DNA of 64,000 nt, from positions 25,882 to 89,881 of the forward strand of contig JAFYNH010000037.1 of the NCBI GenBank assembly GCA_017549815.1. The letters run 5' to 3'. This document shows positions 1-7,572 of this stretch, one piece after another (the first letter of the stretch is position 1; each line of letters begins with the position of its first letter). Below the pieces are notes generated by a model. It was not told where the DNA came from and did no database searches. It was given only the letters and a program-made list of their open reading frames with translations. A program made the position numbers and the translations under genes. Origin of the DNA: Selenomonadaceae bacterium. Lineage in GTDB: Bacteria > Bacillota > Negativicutes > Selenomonadales > Selenomonadaceae.

Positions 1-275
1 CTAATCCAAATCGTACCGTTCGGCTTGAGAATTTTTCTGCAAAGACTTATCCAACGTCGATTGAACTCGTGCTTATCGTCGAAAGTCGCGGCTTTATCCC
101 AATCGCCCTTATTGACCGAAGTCATCTTGCCGCCTTTGCAAGTTATGCCATCATTCGACAAAAAATAGGGCGGGTCGGCAAAAATTACGTCTACATACTC
201 GGCGGGAAATTTCGGCAACTGCTCAAACGAATCGTTAAGATAAAGCGCGGAATTTTCATCTTTGAAGAAGAGCAT
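1..275 (-). CDS. DNA adenine methyltransferase, N-terminal part (runs off the window)
   Basis: The minus strand from 275 to the window edge is open and begins MLFFKDENSALYLNDSFEQL, followed by VDVIFADPPYFLSNDG. ADPPYFLSNDG contains the DPPY catalytic motif of N6-adenine methyltransferases. Its position near the N-terminus and the LSNDG continuation resemble small beta-class (DpnA/MboI-like) site-specific enzymes. The ATG shares one base with the glmS stop (TAATG), so it is probably translated by coupling to glmS. Only about 91 codons are present; the target-recognition region and any partner nuclease lie outside. Whether it is a solitary methyltransferase or part of a restriction system cannot be seen. 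Confidence 0.8.
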   Translation of the reverse strand, partial: MLFFKDENSALYLNDSFEQLPKFPAEYVDVIFADPPYFLSNDGITCKGGKMTSVNKGDWDKAATFDDKHEFNRRWISLCRKILKPNGTIWI

Positions 276-2104
276 TATTCCACCGTTACCGATTTTGCCA
301 GATTGCGCGGCTTGTCAACGTCACAACCTCTGGTTATCGCGGCATAATAAGCAAGCAGTTGCAAAGGCACGACCGTCAACAACGGGATTAAAAGTTCGTC
401 GGTTTCAGGGACAAAAATAACATGGTCAAGATATTTTTCCAGTTCGGAATCGCCCGCCGCCGCTATTCCGATAACAACCGCGTCGCGTGCCTTGACTTCC
501 TTGATATTCGACAAAGTTTTTTCGTAAACGCTTTTTTGAGTGGCAAGCGCGATAACGGGAACGCCTTCGACGATTAAAGCTAATGTTCCGTGCTTAAGTT
601 CGCCCGACGCATAAGCCTCCGCGTGTATGTAGGAAATTTCCTTAAGCTTTAACGCGCCTTCCAATGCAACGTCATAATCAAGCGAACGTCCGATATAAAA
701 CACGTCTTCATTAAAGCCGTATTGCATGGCGAAAGTTTTAATCGGCTCCACGTCCGAGAGCGTCTCGCTAATCTGCGCGGGAATCTTTTTAAGTAAGGCG
801 ATAAGCTCGCGGATTTTTTCTGCGGATAAAGTTTCGCAAATCTGCGCCATATACAACGCCAACATGAACATTAAAATTAATTGCGTTGTGTAAGCTTTTG
901 TCGAGGCAACGGCGATTTCCGGACCCGCCCATGTGTGAATCACTTGATGAGCCTCGCGAGCTATCGACGAACCGACTACATTTGTTATCGCTAAAGTTTT
1001 CGCGCCAAGCCGTTTTGATTCTTTTAAAGCCGCCAATGTGTCCGAAGTTTCGCCCGATTGACTGACGACGATAACCAAAGTTTTATCGTCGACAATCGGA
1101 TCGCGGTAACGGTATTCACTCGCCAAATCGACTTCGACCAACTTCCGCGCAAGCTTTTCTATATAAAATTTGCCGACAAGTCCCGCATGATAAGCCGTGC
1201 CGCAAGCTACGATATAAATTTTATCAATGCCGTCAATGAAATTTTTATCCCAGTTAAGCTCGTCAAGGACAATCGCGCCGCCGTCTTTGGCAATTCGCTT
1301 GCTCATAGTATCACGGACGGCTTTGGGTTGCTCGTTGATTTCTTTAAGCATGAAATGTTCATAGCCGCCCTTTTCAGCCGCCTCCGCGTTCCAAGTCACG
1401 TGGAAAATTCTCTTCTTAACGGGTTCGCCGCGACGATTGATAATCTGTACAGAATCTTTCTTGACAAGCGCAATCTCACCGTCATTAAGAATATAAGTCT
1501 GGCGCGTATGATTGATAATCGCGGGAATGTCCGACGCGATAAAATTTTCGCCTTTTCCCAATCCAACGACTAAAGGATTGTCTTGCTTCGCGCAGATTAA
1601 AATGTCGGGGTGCGCCTTCGCCATAAACGCCAGCGAATACGAGCCTTCAATTTTATTAAGGACTTCGCGGACAGCTTTGACGAAATCACCTTGATAAATT
1701 TCTTCCAACAAATGCGCGATAACTTCGGTATCAGTCTCGGACGAAAATTTATGTCCCTTCGCCAAGAGTTTCTCCTTAAGCGGCAGATAATTTTCGATAA
1801 TGCCGTTATGAACGACGACAAAATCACCTTGACAATCCGTATGAGGATGCGCGTTGCTGTCTGAAGGTCTGCCGTGCGTCGCCCAGCGCGTATGCCCTAT
1901 TCCGACTGTACCGTCAGGCAAATTATTTCTAAGTTTATCTTTGAGAGCGTCGAGCCGCCCGACTGCCTTTTCAATAAAAATATTTTCGCCGCAGTCAACC
2001 GCTATGCCCGCTGAATCATAGCCGCGATATTCCAATTTCGTCAGTCCGTCCAAAAGTATTGGTGCCGCCTTTTTATCGCCAATATATCCTACAATGCCGC
2101 ACAT
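275..2104 (-). CDS. glmS: glutamine--fructose-6-phosphate aminotransferase (isomerizing)
   Basis: This cytoplasmic enzyme makes glucosamine-6-phosphate from fructose-6-phosphate and glutamine, the first committed step to UDP-GlcNAc for peptidoglycan and lipopolysaccharide. The 609-residue protein starts MCGIVGYIG, with Cys2 as the N-terminal nucleophile of the glutaminase domain (about 1-220). Two SIS sugar-isomerase domains follow (about 290-430 and 460-600), with VSQSGETSDT typical of the first. It ends DKPRNLAKSVTVE, the usual GlmS tail. Length is normal. The start has a strong site, GGAGGATAAATT, before ATG. The leader is only about 40 nt, so no glmS ribozyme is present. A methyltransferase gene is coupled downstream. 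Confidence 0.97.
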   Translation of the reverse strand: MCGIVGYIGDKKAAPILLDGLTKLEYRGYDSAGIAVDCGENIFIEKAVGRLDALKDKLRNNLPDGTVGIGHTRWATHGRPSDSNAHPHTDCQGDFVVVHNGIIENYLPLKEKLLAKGHKFSSETDTEVIAHLLEEIYQGDFVKAVREVLNKIEGSYSLAFMAKAHPDILICAKQDNPLVVGLGKGENFIASDIPAIINHTRQTYILNDGEIALVKKDSVQIINRRGEPVKKRIFHVTWNAEAAEKGGYEHFMLKEINEQPKAVRDTMSKRIAKDGGAIVLDELNWDKNFIDGIDKIYIVACGTAYHAGLVGKFYIEKLARKLVEVDLASEYRYRDPIVDDKTLVIVVSQSGETSDTLAALKESKRLGAKTLAITNVVGSSIAREAHQVIHTWAGPEIAVASTKAYTTQLILMFMLALYMAQICETLSAEKIRELIALLKKIPAQISETLSDVEPIKTFAMQYGFNEDVFYIGRSLDYDVALEGALKLKEISYIHAEAYASGELKHGTLALIVEGVPVIALATQKSVYEKTLSNIKEVKARDAVVIGIAAAGDSELEKYLDHVIFVPETDELLIPLLTVVPLQLLAYYAAITRGCDVDKPRNLAKSVTVE

Positions 2105-2153
2105 AATTTATCCTCCGTCAACATTACTGAAATTTCAATGAATCATCTCCGCG

Positions 2154-2182
2154 ATTATATCAAGTTAAGCGGCAAGTGGCAA
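2154..2182 (-). promoter_or_regulatory. sigma-70-type promoter of glmS
   Basis: Reading the minus strand, TTGCCA (2182-2177) is followed by exactly 17 bases and a perfect TATAAT (2159-2154). The predicted start lies about 40 nt before the glmS ATG. Confidence 0.7.
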
Positions 2183-2209
2183 GTAGTTATGAATTCAACA
2201 GCTATAAAT

Positions 2210-2250
2210 AAAAGTACCTCCCAACTTAACCGTATCTGAGAGGTACTTTT
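2210..2250 (-). terminator. hairpin after the broken RTX gene copy
   Basis: AAAAGTACCTC pairs with GAGGTACTTTT around an 18-19-base loop. The same hairpin, nearly base for base, follows the RTX gene at 42694-42734. It therefore travelled with the duplicated 3' end. The A and T tracts on both sides could make it work in both directions. Confidence 0.6.
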
Positions 2251-2510
2251 AATTTCAAGCGTTCCGTAAGCTTTTACTGTTTCTTAAAGTCGCCGTTGCT
2301 ACTGATTTTGTAGGTTTCGCTGTTAATGTGGAAGGTCGTCGTATTTAAATCCTTCAAAATGACTGAACCGCCGCTGACATTGAATGTAAGTGTGCCTTTG
2401 GACTTGTCATAAGACGCCATGCTTATTTTGAAAGCTATATTTTCAAATGTCAATATGTCTTTGCTGTCAAAGCCGTAAATAATATCTTTGCAGTCGCCTT
2501 TTTCATAACA
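2251..2510 (-). pseudogene. duplicated 3' end of an RTX (hemolysin-type calcium-binding) gene
   Basis: This stretch is closely similar at base level to 42735-42985, the last part of the RTX gene near 43 kb. Both encode the C-terminal region ([40 protein letters not shown]). The copy has lost the RTX repeats and its reading frame is disturbed, so it cannot make the same protein. The upstream boundary lies near 2505, where similarity stops at the sequence for GDGKDIIYG. It is a remnant of gene duplication or recombination between RTX paralogs. Confidence 0.8.
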
Positions 2511-2602
2511 TCAAAATTCAAAAAAATACTTACAGAATATTGCACAATATCGGTACTCAACATCCATTCCGCCCAAAGGATTTTATCTTCCTTCGTCAAC
2601 AT
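2450..2602 (-). CDS. 50-codon ORF fused into the RTX remnant, unknown function
   Basis: An ATG at 2602 has a near-perfect ribosome binding site (ACAGGAGGTAATTCTT). It opens a 50-residue frame beginning MLTKEDKILWAEWMLSTDIV and ending AKILFTALTAKTY. The first 30 or so residues are not RTX-like. The last part is the RTX remnant read out of frame. The likely reading is that the 5' end of some other gene, with its start signals, was joined to the RTX 3' end by deletion. Translation is likely; function is doubtful. I do not recognise the N-terminal piece. Confidence 0.4.
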   Translation of the reverse strand: MLTKEDKILWAEWMLSTDIVQYSVSIFLNFDVMKKATAKILFTALTAKTY

Positions 2603-2645
2603 AAGAATTACCTCCTGTTTCTTTAAACGTCCAAACAGTTGAACT

Positions 2646-2840
2646 TTACACCGACTTTAGGGCATCGGGTGTGTCAATCAGTTCCGCTATCGTCTCCAAT
2701 GCGGCGTCTTTTTTAAAGGGTTGGTCTTCACCGAAACCCCTGATTCCGCTTTTCGCCAAGTAAGCATCGACTACTTTATTGTTGACGAAGTAACCATTGC
2801 CCATTCCTTGATAGAAAAATGTCCAGTCAGAGTCTTGGCG
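2646..2840 (-). other. 64-codon in-frame extension behind the UAA of the macro/UDG gene
   Basis: Immediately after the stop at 2843-2841 the same frame stays open to a second stop at 2646. It encodes RQDSDWTFFYQGMGNGYFV, then NNKVVDAYLAKSGIRGFGED and a helical tail ending ALKSV. The composition is protein-like (aromatic and charged residues, no runs). The only internal ATG (2804) has AAGGA directly against it, too close for normal initiation. The longer frame was probably the original C-terminus, ended early by one nonsense change, or a fragment of another gene fused in frame. Confidence 0.5.
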
Positions 2841-4529
2841 TTATGAAAGATCCGGCAGACGATCATAAAATTTCGTAACTTTTTCATCGTCGGGCACGTC
2901 GTGCATTTTCCCTTTTGAATCAAAAAGATAATCTGACGTATAACCCGACTGATTTATATGGACAACGTATAACGCGTCGCGGAAAATATCATCGTCTTTT
3001 ATTCTTTTCCACTCCTGTTTCTGTTTATCAAGTGGACGATTTGTTTTTGCTGTACCTCTGCTGCCGCAGTGAGCCAACGGATAAAAATTGGAAACTTTCC
3101 CATTGCCGTAAGGAACGACAAATTGCGGGTGATTATCGAGGAAATCGTTGTAACCCTTATAACCGCGATAAATTTTATTAAATTTATGTCCGCTTAAACT
3201 TTCGTAGACGCATTCAAAAACTAATTTTCCGAGACAAAGAATATTTTCCGGCTCAAGTATTTCGCACAGCTCACGAAACAAATTGGCATTGCGCATCATC
3301 AATTCTTTCGTCATGCCGCCGCTCTCATTGCCGATACGATAGCCTAAACAAAAATTCGTGAAGAAGACATCGTCGCAAGATTTTGTAATGTCACGTTCAA
3401 GAATTTTAAACAGTTCAACTAAATTTTTACTCGTAACTGATATGATAGGGTATGTCATATCTTTGCCCGCGTTAATTTGATTAATTGTCTCTTTAAATGG
3501 CTCGGCACTTTCGTTATAGAAAGCTCCCCAATCCTGAGCGACAAGCAGATATTTAATTTTCGGCGTCTTTTGAGCGTAGCCAAAGCCTTGCCAATAAGTG
3601 TACAGATTAATTTCGTCGCAGATGTTGACGCCGTTTACAACAGGCGCGAAAAGCGCAACAGGATCTTCCAGTTTGTAACCATTGGCAATGGCAATCGTTA
3701 AAGATTCGCGTGCTCGCTCGTCGTTGAGGTCAGTATTGTCCGACTTTTCCCACTTGGCACATCTATATTGAAGTTCTTTCCAAAAATCTTGCTTGCTGTC
3801 GAAAGTCGCGGCGAATTTATCGGTCTCTTGTTTATGGGCGGCAGTAACTTTAACTTTGCTGTCATAAGTCAGATATTGATTCTTCGTCCGTTCGACAAGA
3901 TTTCTGTAAGCCTCAGCCTTTGCGCTGTCTACAGAATTCGTTTCAGTAATCGGCTCGTTTCTATAATCGGCGGGCGGACAATCTTGATCGTTATTGTCGT
4001 CAATATCATCGTCGATGTCGCGTTCAACAAACACCGTCATTCCGCAATCTTCGTTCATCGTAAACCAAACCTGAACAACCCTTTCCATCAGCGGACTATC
4101 GAATTGCTTTGGAAACACTATCCTCGACAAATGATATTTTTTGGCAAGCTCCAAGCAAGAAAAATAACAACCCTTAATAACATCTTCATCCGTGCCGGAA
4201 TAAAACATCAGCGGCGTGTAGATAATCCGCATGTCGTCGTTATTCGGGCTTTTTTTCATGAAATGCGCCGCCTTAACGTCGTCAGAGTTCTCAAAAGAAA
4301 GATATTTAAAATCCTCAAAATCGGAAGAGACAATCGCGTCTGCGTGCGATTCCTCAATATTGCCGTCAAAGGAGAGCATTTTATTTTCGGGCGGAGTACG
4401 ATTCAAAATCTCTTCTAAATCTTCTTTTTCGAGTACGAACCGCAAATTGTCATCATCGGGATTCAAAATTATGCCGCTCGTTTCGTCATCATCAGCCAGT
4501 TCCGTCAAAACATCTTCAATGGTGCCCAA
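2841..4529 (-). CDS. degenerate macro domain fused to uracil-DNA-glycosylase-like domain
   Basis: The 562-residue protein has two recognisable parts. Residues about 50-170 follow the pattern of a macro (ADP-ribose-binding) domain: ADAIVSS where macro domains have DAIVNAAN, then IIYTPLMFYSGTDEDVIKGCYFSCLELAKKYHLSRIVFP. The glycine-rich loop and the Asn residues are missing, so hydrolase activity is doubtful. Residues about 325-520 look like a uracil-DNA-glycosylase superfamily domain (YLLVAQDWGAF, VFFTNFCLG, LEPENILCLGKLV, LAHCGSRGTA). An acidic linker (about 170-200) joins them. The start is TTG with GGGGAGG five bases upstream; that site lies in the end of the mobile-element-like sequence before the gene. 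The stop at 2841 is followed by 64 more in-frame codons. DNA or nucleotide repair linked to ADP-ribose is an inference. Confidence 0.6.
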   Translation of the reverse strand: MGTIEDVLTELADDDETSGIILNPDDDNLRFVLEKEDLEEILNRTPPENKMLSFDGNIEESHADAIVSSDFEDFKYLSFENSDDVKAAHFMKKSPNNDDMRIIYTPLMFYSGTDEDVIKGCYFSCLELAKKYHLSRIVFPKQFDSPLMERVVQVWFTMNEDCGMTVFVERDIDDDIDDNNDQDCPPADYRNEPITETNSVDSAKAEAYRNLVERTKNQYLTYDSKVKVTAAHKQETDKFAATFDSKQDFWKELQYRCAKWEKSDNTDLNDERARESLTIAIANGYKLEDPVALFAPVVNGVNICDEINLYTYWQGFGYAQKTPKIKYLLVAQDWGAFYNESAEPFKETINQINAGKDMTYPIISVTSKNLVELFKILERDITKSCDDVFFTNFCLGYRIGNESGGMTKELMMRNANLFRELCEILEPENILCLGKLVFECVYESLSGHKFNKIYRGYKGYNDFLDNHPQFVVPYGNGKVSNFYPLAHCGSRGTAKTNRPLDKQKQEWKRIKDDDIFRDALYVVHINQSGYTSDYLFDSKGKMHDVPDDEKVTKFYDRLPDLS

Positions 4530-4863
4530 CTGAGCCTCCCCATGACTAAAGTTAGGGGGTTCTGGGAGACCGAAGTCTCCGTTTAAGAAGTTTGGCAGTC
4601 AAGCTACCCTTATTCTTACAGGCGTGCCCAGTTCGCCTCTACAGTATAGCCCAAAATCGGGCACAACTTTACTTTTAATTTCTTATTACCTTCCTTTCCT
4701 TGTTTTTGCCTAACACTTATTTGAAACCGTCACGATTCACCCAGTCCGGAGAAAAATCTCTAAGTGTCGCGCTACGAAAAGGGTTAGTGTACATCCATCA
4801 AGGGATACCCCAGAACGTTTCTAAGCCGGCAATCTCTTAGTCGTTGATTTTAAATACGTTTTT

Positions 4864-4891
4864 GTTAGAGCGGAAGTCTAACCGCTTTTTT
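4864..4891 (+). terminator. possible plus-strand terminator-like hairpin
   Basis: AGCGG-AAGTCTAA-CCGCT is followed by TTTTT on the plus strand; an overlapping alternative pairing is GTTAGA with TCTAAC. No plus-strand gene ends here, so it may instead be part of a folded minus-strand RNA starting from the promoter just upstream. Confidence 0.35.
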
Positions 4892-4893
4892 AA

Positions 4894-4922
4894 ATTTTAT
4901 TCATTTTTATTTTGTCTGTCAA
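4894..4922 (-). promoter_or_regulatory. consensus sigma-70 promoter inside the element
   Basis: On the minus strand TTGACA (4922-4917) is followed by 17 bases and TAAAAT (4899-4894). It points toward the macro/UDG gene about 360 bases downstream and would first transcribe the structured interior of the element. Confidence 0.6.
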
Positions 4923-4959
4923 GTTGCGCCTTATATCCCCATAGCTGAAGCTAGGAGTC

Positions 4960-5316
4960 TTACGGCGCATTTGATAAATTCGGGGGTCTTACGCCGCTTT
5001 CGATAACAGCTCTTGCCGCAGCACCGCCATCGTGATCGTGTATCAGCGAATGTTCTTTTTGAGCAAGCCACTTTTTGAAGTGCGAGCTGTAATTTGCACT
5101 GGAATATTCTTTTCCCCAACGAATCAGCGACTCCTTTATTTTTTCCTCTAAATTTCTCTCATCGTCATCATCAGCGGAAGTCAGCGCGTCTGCCAACGCA
5201 ATCATCGCTACTGTACGGTCGGTGAACTTATATTGCTTGTCGACCAAGTAGCAAATGCCGCTGTTATTAATCTCGCGCCAATGGCTTCTAATATCACCCA
5301 ATATTGCACCGTACAT
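4960..5316 (-). pseudogene. truncated ADP-ribosylglycohydrolase (N-terminal third)
   Basis: The 118-codon frame starts MYGAILGDIRSHWREI, matching the first motif of the intact glycohydrolase at 6736-7572 (LYGAILGDIIGVPYE). It then has FTDRTVAMIALADAL, where the intact copy has FSDDTVTTIAVADAV; the second metal-binding Asp of the motif is replaced by Arg. A decayed DGGAAARAV corresponds to GNGAAMR. After that the frame runs into the mobile-element-like end and stops. The C-terminal metal site (GGDxDT) is absent, so the product cannot be a working ADP-ribosylglycohydrolase. The start has GAGGGG upstream. Confidence 0.75.
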
Positions 5317-5321
5317 AGTTT

Positions 5322-5497
5322 TTACCCCTCTTGATTGTCTGCAGAATTTTTATCCGACACGTGGTAATCGATGAAGTTTTTCGACCGCTTAATTTGCTCA
5401 ACCTCTTCCGCAGTCAAAAATTTTATTTCACCGGCGTGCCACGTATAACGATCCATGCGTTCCGGCGAAATATGCTTTTTTTTTTCTCATTGCTCAT
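5322..5497 (-). pseudogene. small conserved-looking gene with a frameshift in an A10 run
   Basis: An ATG at 5497 with AAGGAG upstream, directly after the PARG-like gene, begins MSNEKKK. It then meets a run of ten A (T at 5476-5485). In the present frame it soon stops. One more A, or two fewer, restores a 58-residue protein containing HISPERMDRYTWHAGEIKFL and EEVEQIKRSKNFIDYHV, ending just before the next gene's ribosome binding site. The good coding quality after the run says this was a gene. The change may be a real mutation, slippage-based phase variation, or a sequencing error. Function unknown. Confidence 0.6.
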
Positions 5498-5498
5498 G

Positions 5499-6734
5499 TT
5501 AAGCCAACTCCTTCGGGTTACGTCCAATCGCCATAATTTTCAACCGCCAAATTCCCAAATCGTTCTGTTCAATATCAGTAATCTTGTATATCGTGCCACG
5601 ATTTAAAGTAAACAGACATTCTTCCGGAAAATCCAACATCGGTGCGAGATAAGCTCCGCGACCTTTGCCCTGCGGAACAAAAATTTCCAGCTCGATAAAA
5701 TCTTTGCTCGGCGCGTCAATGTGCAAAGCAGAAGTATCCGTGAAGCCGTCGTCTTGAAAATATCCGTCATTCGCCCAGACCTCTTGAAAAAATCTCATAA
5801 GTGACATATCTGCCAGCCTGTGTAAAATTACATTGGCGGACAACTCGAATCTGCTTATAGCCTCTTCCAAATGCTTGATTTGTTGCTTAATCATTTCAAA
5901 TTCGTTAATCGATGCGGAATCAGCCTCGAAAATTTCTCGGAACGCCTTCAAATTTCTTTTCGCGCCTCTGTCCAAAATCGCAAAAACTATTTTGTCGAAG
6001 TATGCGCCGAACTTTTCATGAATAAGCACGCCGTAAAAGTATTCGGCAACTCTTTCCGGATCGTGACCGAAAGCTCCGCAACCCCATGCGCCCAAAACAA
6101 GATTTTTGTATCCGTAATGAACGGCGGTAGCAAACAAATTCCTCAAGCGCGACTCCATAACTTCATCGATTATTTCTTGCGGAATATTTTTGGCTCTGCC
6201 ATTTTTGTTGAGCGCGGGAACGGTTATAACGGCAGTCGGAAATGGTTTATCAAGCAAGTTATCCTTGAGGTCGCGAAAAACGCAAACATTCGGCGAAAGA
6301 ATCATGGCATTATACTTACAAGGATTTCTGTGGCGACCGTTATAAGCGTACATTTCGTTGGCGGCTTCGCTAGACAAAGAGCAATACAATGCACTTTCCC
6401 GACAAAGTGCCTCCTCTTGAGCATTCGCGCCGTTTAAAAATCCGCCGCTGGGAGAGTGAGCACTGGCGAAATTCATCACGAGACAATCACCGCCAAATTC
6501 CCGTGCGACTGCGAAAGAATCTTCCTCAGACACGGATATATCGGCAAAAGACGTTACCGACGGTTGCAACAACTGATTTGCAAATTCTGTTGCGTCGTCT
6601 GAAAGAATAACAATCGCCTCGTCAAAGTTCTCGCCAATCAAGTCGATGCGCTTATCGTCCTTGAGATAAAAACCCTGTTCAGTGATGCGCAATGTTTCGC
6701 GAGCAACTCGTTGATTCTGTTCTCTGTAATCCAT
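5499..6734 (-). CDS. PARG-like poly(ADP-ribose) glycohydrolase family protein (TIGR02452 type)
   Basis: About 411 residues. The N-terminal 270 residues match the microbial PARG-like family: NQRVARETLRITEQGFY near the start, then VMNFASAHSPSGGFLNGANA followed by QEEALCRESALY, the family's GG...QEE signature that holds the catalytic glutamates and binds ADP-ribose, then VLGAWGCGAFGHDPERVAEY. The last 130 residues are an extra region that I do not recognise. I place the start at 6734 (MDYREQNQRV), one base after the upstream glycohydrolase stop, rather than at the longer in-frame start at 6770, which lies inside that gene. It probably removes or degrades ADP-ribose groups together with its neighbour. 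The target is unknown. Confidence 0.75.
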   Translation of the reverse strand: MDYREQNQRVARETLRITEQGFYLKDDKRIDLIGENFDEAIVILSDDATEFANQLLQPSVTSFADISVSEEDSFAVAREFGGDCLVMNFASAHSPSGGFLNGANAQEEALCRESALYCSLSSEAANEMYAYNGRHRNPCKYNAMILSPNVCVFRDLKDNLLDKPFPTAVITVPALNKNGRAKNIPQEIIDEVMESRLRNLFATAVHYGYKNLVLGAWGCGAFGHDPERVAEYFYGVLIHEKFGAYFDKIVFAILDRGAKRNLKAFREIFEADSASINEFEMIKQQIKHLEEAISRFELSANVILHRLADMSLMRFFQEVWANDGYFQDDGFTDTSALHIDAPSKDFIELEIFVPQGKGRGAYLAPMLDFPEECLFTLNRGTIYKITDIEQNDLGIWRLKIMAIGRNPKELA

Positions 6735-6735
6735 T

Positions 6736-7572
6736 TTAATCAGAATCCTTTCTGTAGAAAATGCATTCATTAAATTTATCGATGACTACCAACATTTCTT
6801 TCGGCAGACGTTTCCGACATTCAGCAATCAGATCGTCGGGTACGCCGTAAAAAGCTTCCGCAATACTACCGGCTATCGCGCCGAAGGTATCGACATCACC
6901 GCCCAGCCAAACCGTATTCCTTATAGCACTTTCAAAATCGGTCGACTCAAGGAACGCAATTATTGCTTCGGGAACGGTTTCCCAGATTTTCTCCGTATGG
7001 CGATAGTAAACGCGAATATCGTCAATTTTCCTGTTTAAGTCGTAGCCAAACTCGTACTCGACGTAGTTTTTAATTTCTTCCTTAGAAGCACCCGTTCGGG
7101 CAAGGAATATCGCGCAGGCAGTCGCCATTGCGCCTTTCACGCCTTCCTTATGATTATGAGTAATTTGGGCAGTCATTCGCGCACATTCGCGAGTGTCGTA
7201 TATGTTGTCAAAAAAACAACCGGCTGATGACACACGCATTGCCGCACCATTTCCAGTACTACCATAAGGTTTAGGATGATTCATAAATATCCAATCAAGA
7301 AATCTAGTTCCATATCCTGCGTAGGGGTATTTTCGGCACCAACTCTGCAAAGTCGTAACGAGAGTATTGAAGAAAACTCTTTCGTCTTCTTCTTTGGCGG
7401 ATTTCATAACCGCGTCGGCTACAGCTATCGTCGTAACGGTATCATCAGAAAAATTCGATTCAGCACAAAAAAGCGGGAACGAATCTTTTGACGCAGGTTT
7501 ATTCCTATCGAATTCATAGGGAACGCCTATAATGTCACCGAGAATCGCACCGTACAAAGCCGTCTTTTTCAT
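6736..7572 (-). CDS. ADP-ribosylglycohydrolase family protein (DraG/ARH-like)
   Basis: This 278-residue protein has the ordered motifs of the ARH/DraG fold: GAILGDIIGVPYE at the N-terminus, FSDDTVTTIAVADAV (first metal site), STGNGAAMRVSSAG, ITHNHKEGVKGA, and WLGGDVDTFGAIAGSIAEAF (second metal site, Asp-x-Asp-Thr). Enzymes of this family use two Mg or Mn ions to cleave ADP-ribose from proteins, nucleic acids or small molecules. All key residues appear intact. It starts ATG with GTGAGGAAACC upstream and is the first gene of the island, followed with no gap by the PARG-like gene. The two may act on different linkages of the same modification; that is inference. Confidence 0.85.
   Translation of the reverse strand: MKKTALYGAILGDIIGVPYEFDRNKPASKDSFPLFCAESNFSDDTVTTIAVADAVMKSAKEEDERVFFNTLVTTLQSWCRKYPYAGYGTRFLDWIFMNHPKPYGSTGNGAAMRVSSAGCFFDNIYDTRECARMTAQITHNHKEGVKGAMATACAIFLARTGASKEEIKNYVEYEFGYDLNRKIDDIRVYYRHTEKIWETVPEAIIAFLESTDFESAIRNTVWLGGDVDTFGAIAGSIAEAFYGVPDDLIAECRKRLPKEMLVVIDKFNECIFYRKDSD

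Larger units (their letters stand above)
4530..4980 (-). mobile_element. IS200/IS605-like non-autonomous element (MITE-like)
   Basis: A roughly 450-bp segment without a credible gene is bounded by imperfect palindromes like those at IS200/IS605 ends. One side (4535-4560) has CTCCCCATGACTAAAGTTAG followed by GGGG; next to it is a perfect GGAGAC-CGAA-GTCTCC hairpin (4565-4580). The other side (4926-4968) has GCGCC and GGCGC enclosing TCCCCATAGCTGAAGCTAGG. No tnpA or tnpB is present. The left boundary cuts the truncated glycohydrolase frame and the right boundary abuts the macro/UDG start. GTCTTACGGCGC (4958-4969) is nearly repeated at 4986-4997. Family assignment rests on end structure only. 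The interior could be a structured RNA related to TnpB guide RNAs; this is unproven. Confidence 0.45.

Noticed and set aside
2105..2153. glmS ribozyme
   Set aside because: The leader between the predicted promoter and the glmS start is only about 40 nt, too short for the ribozyme, and no matching core was seen.
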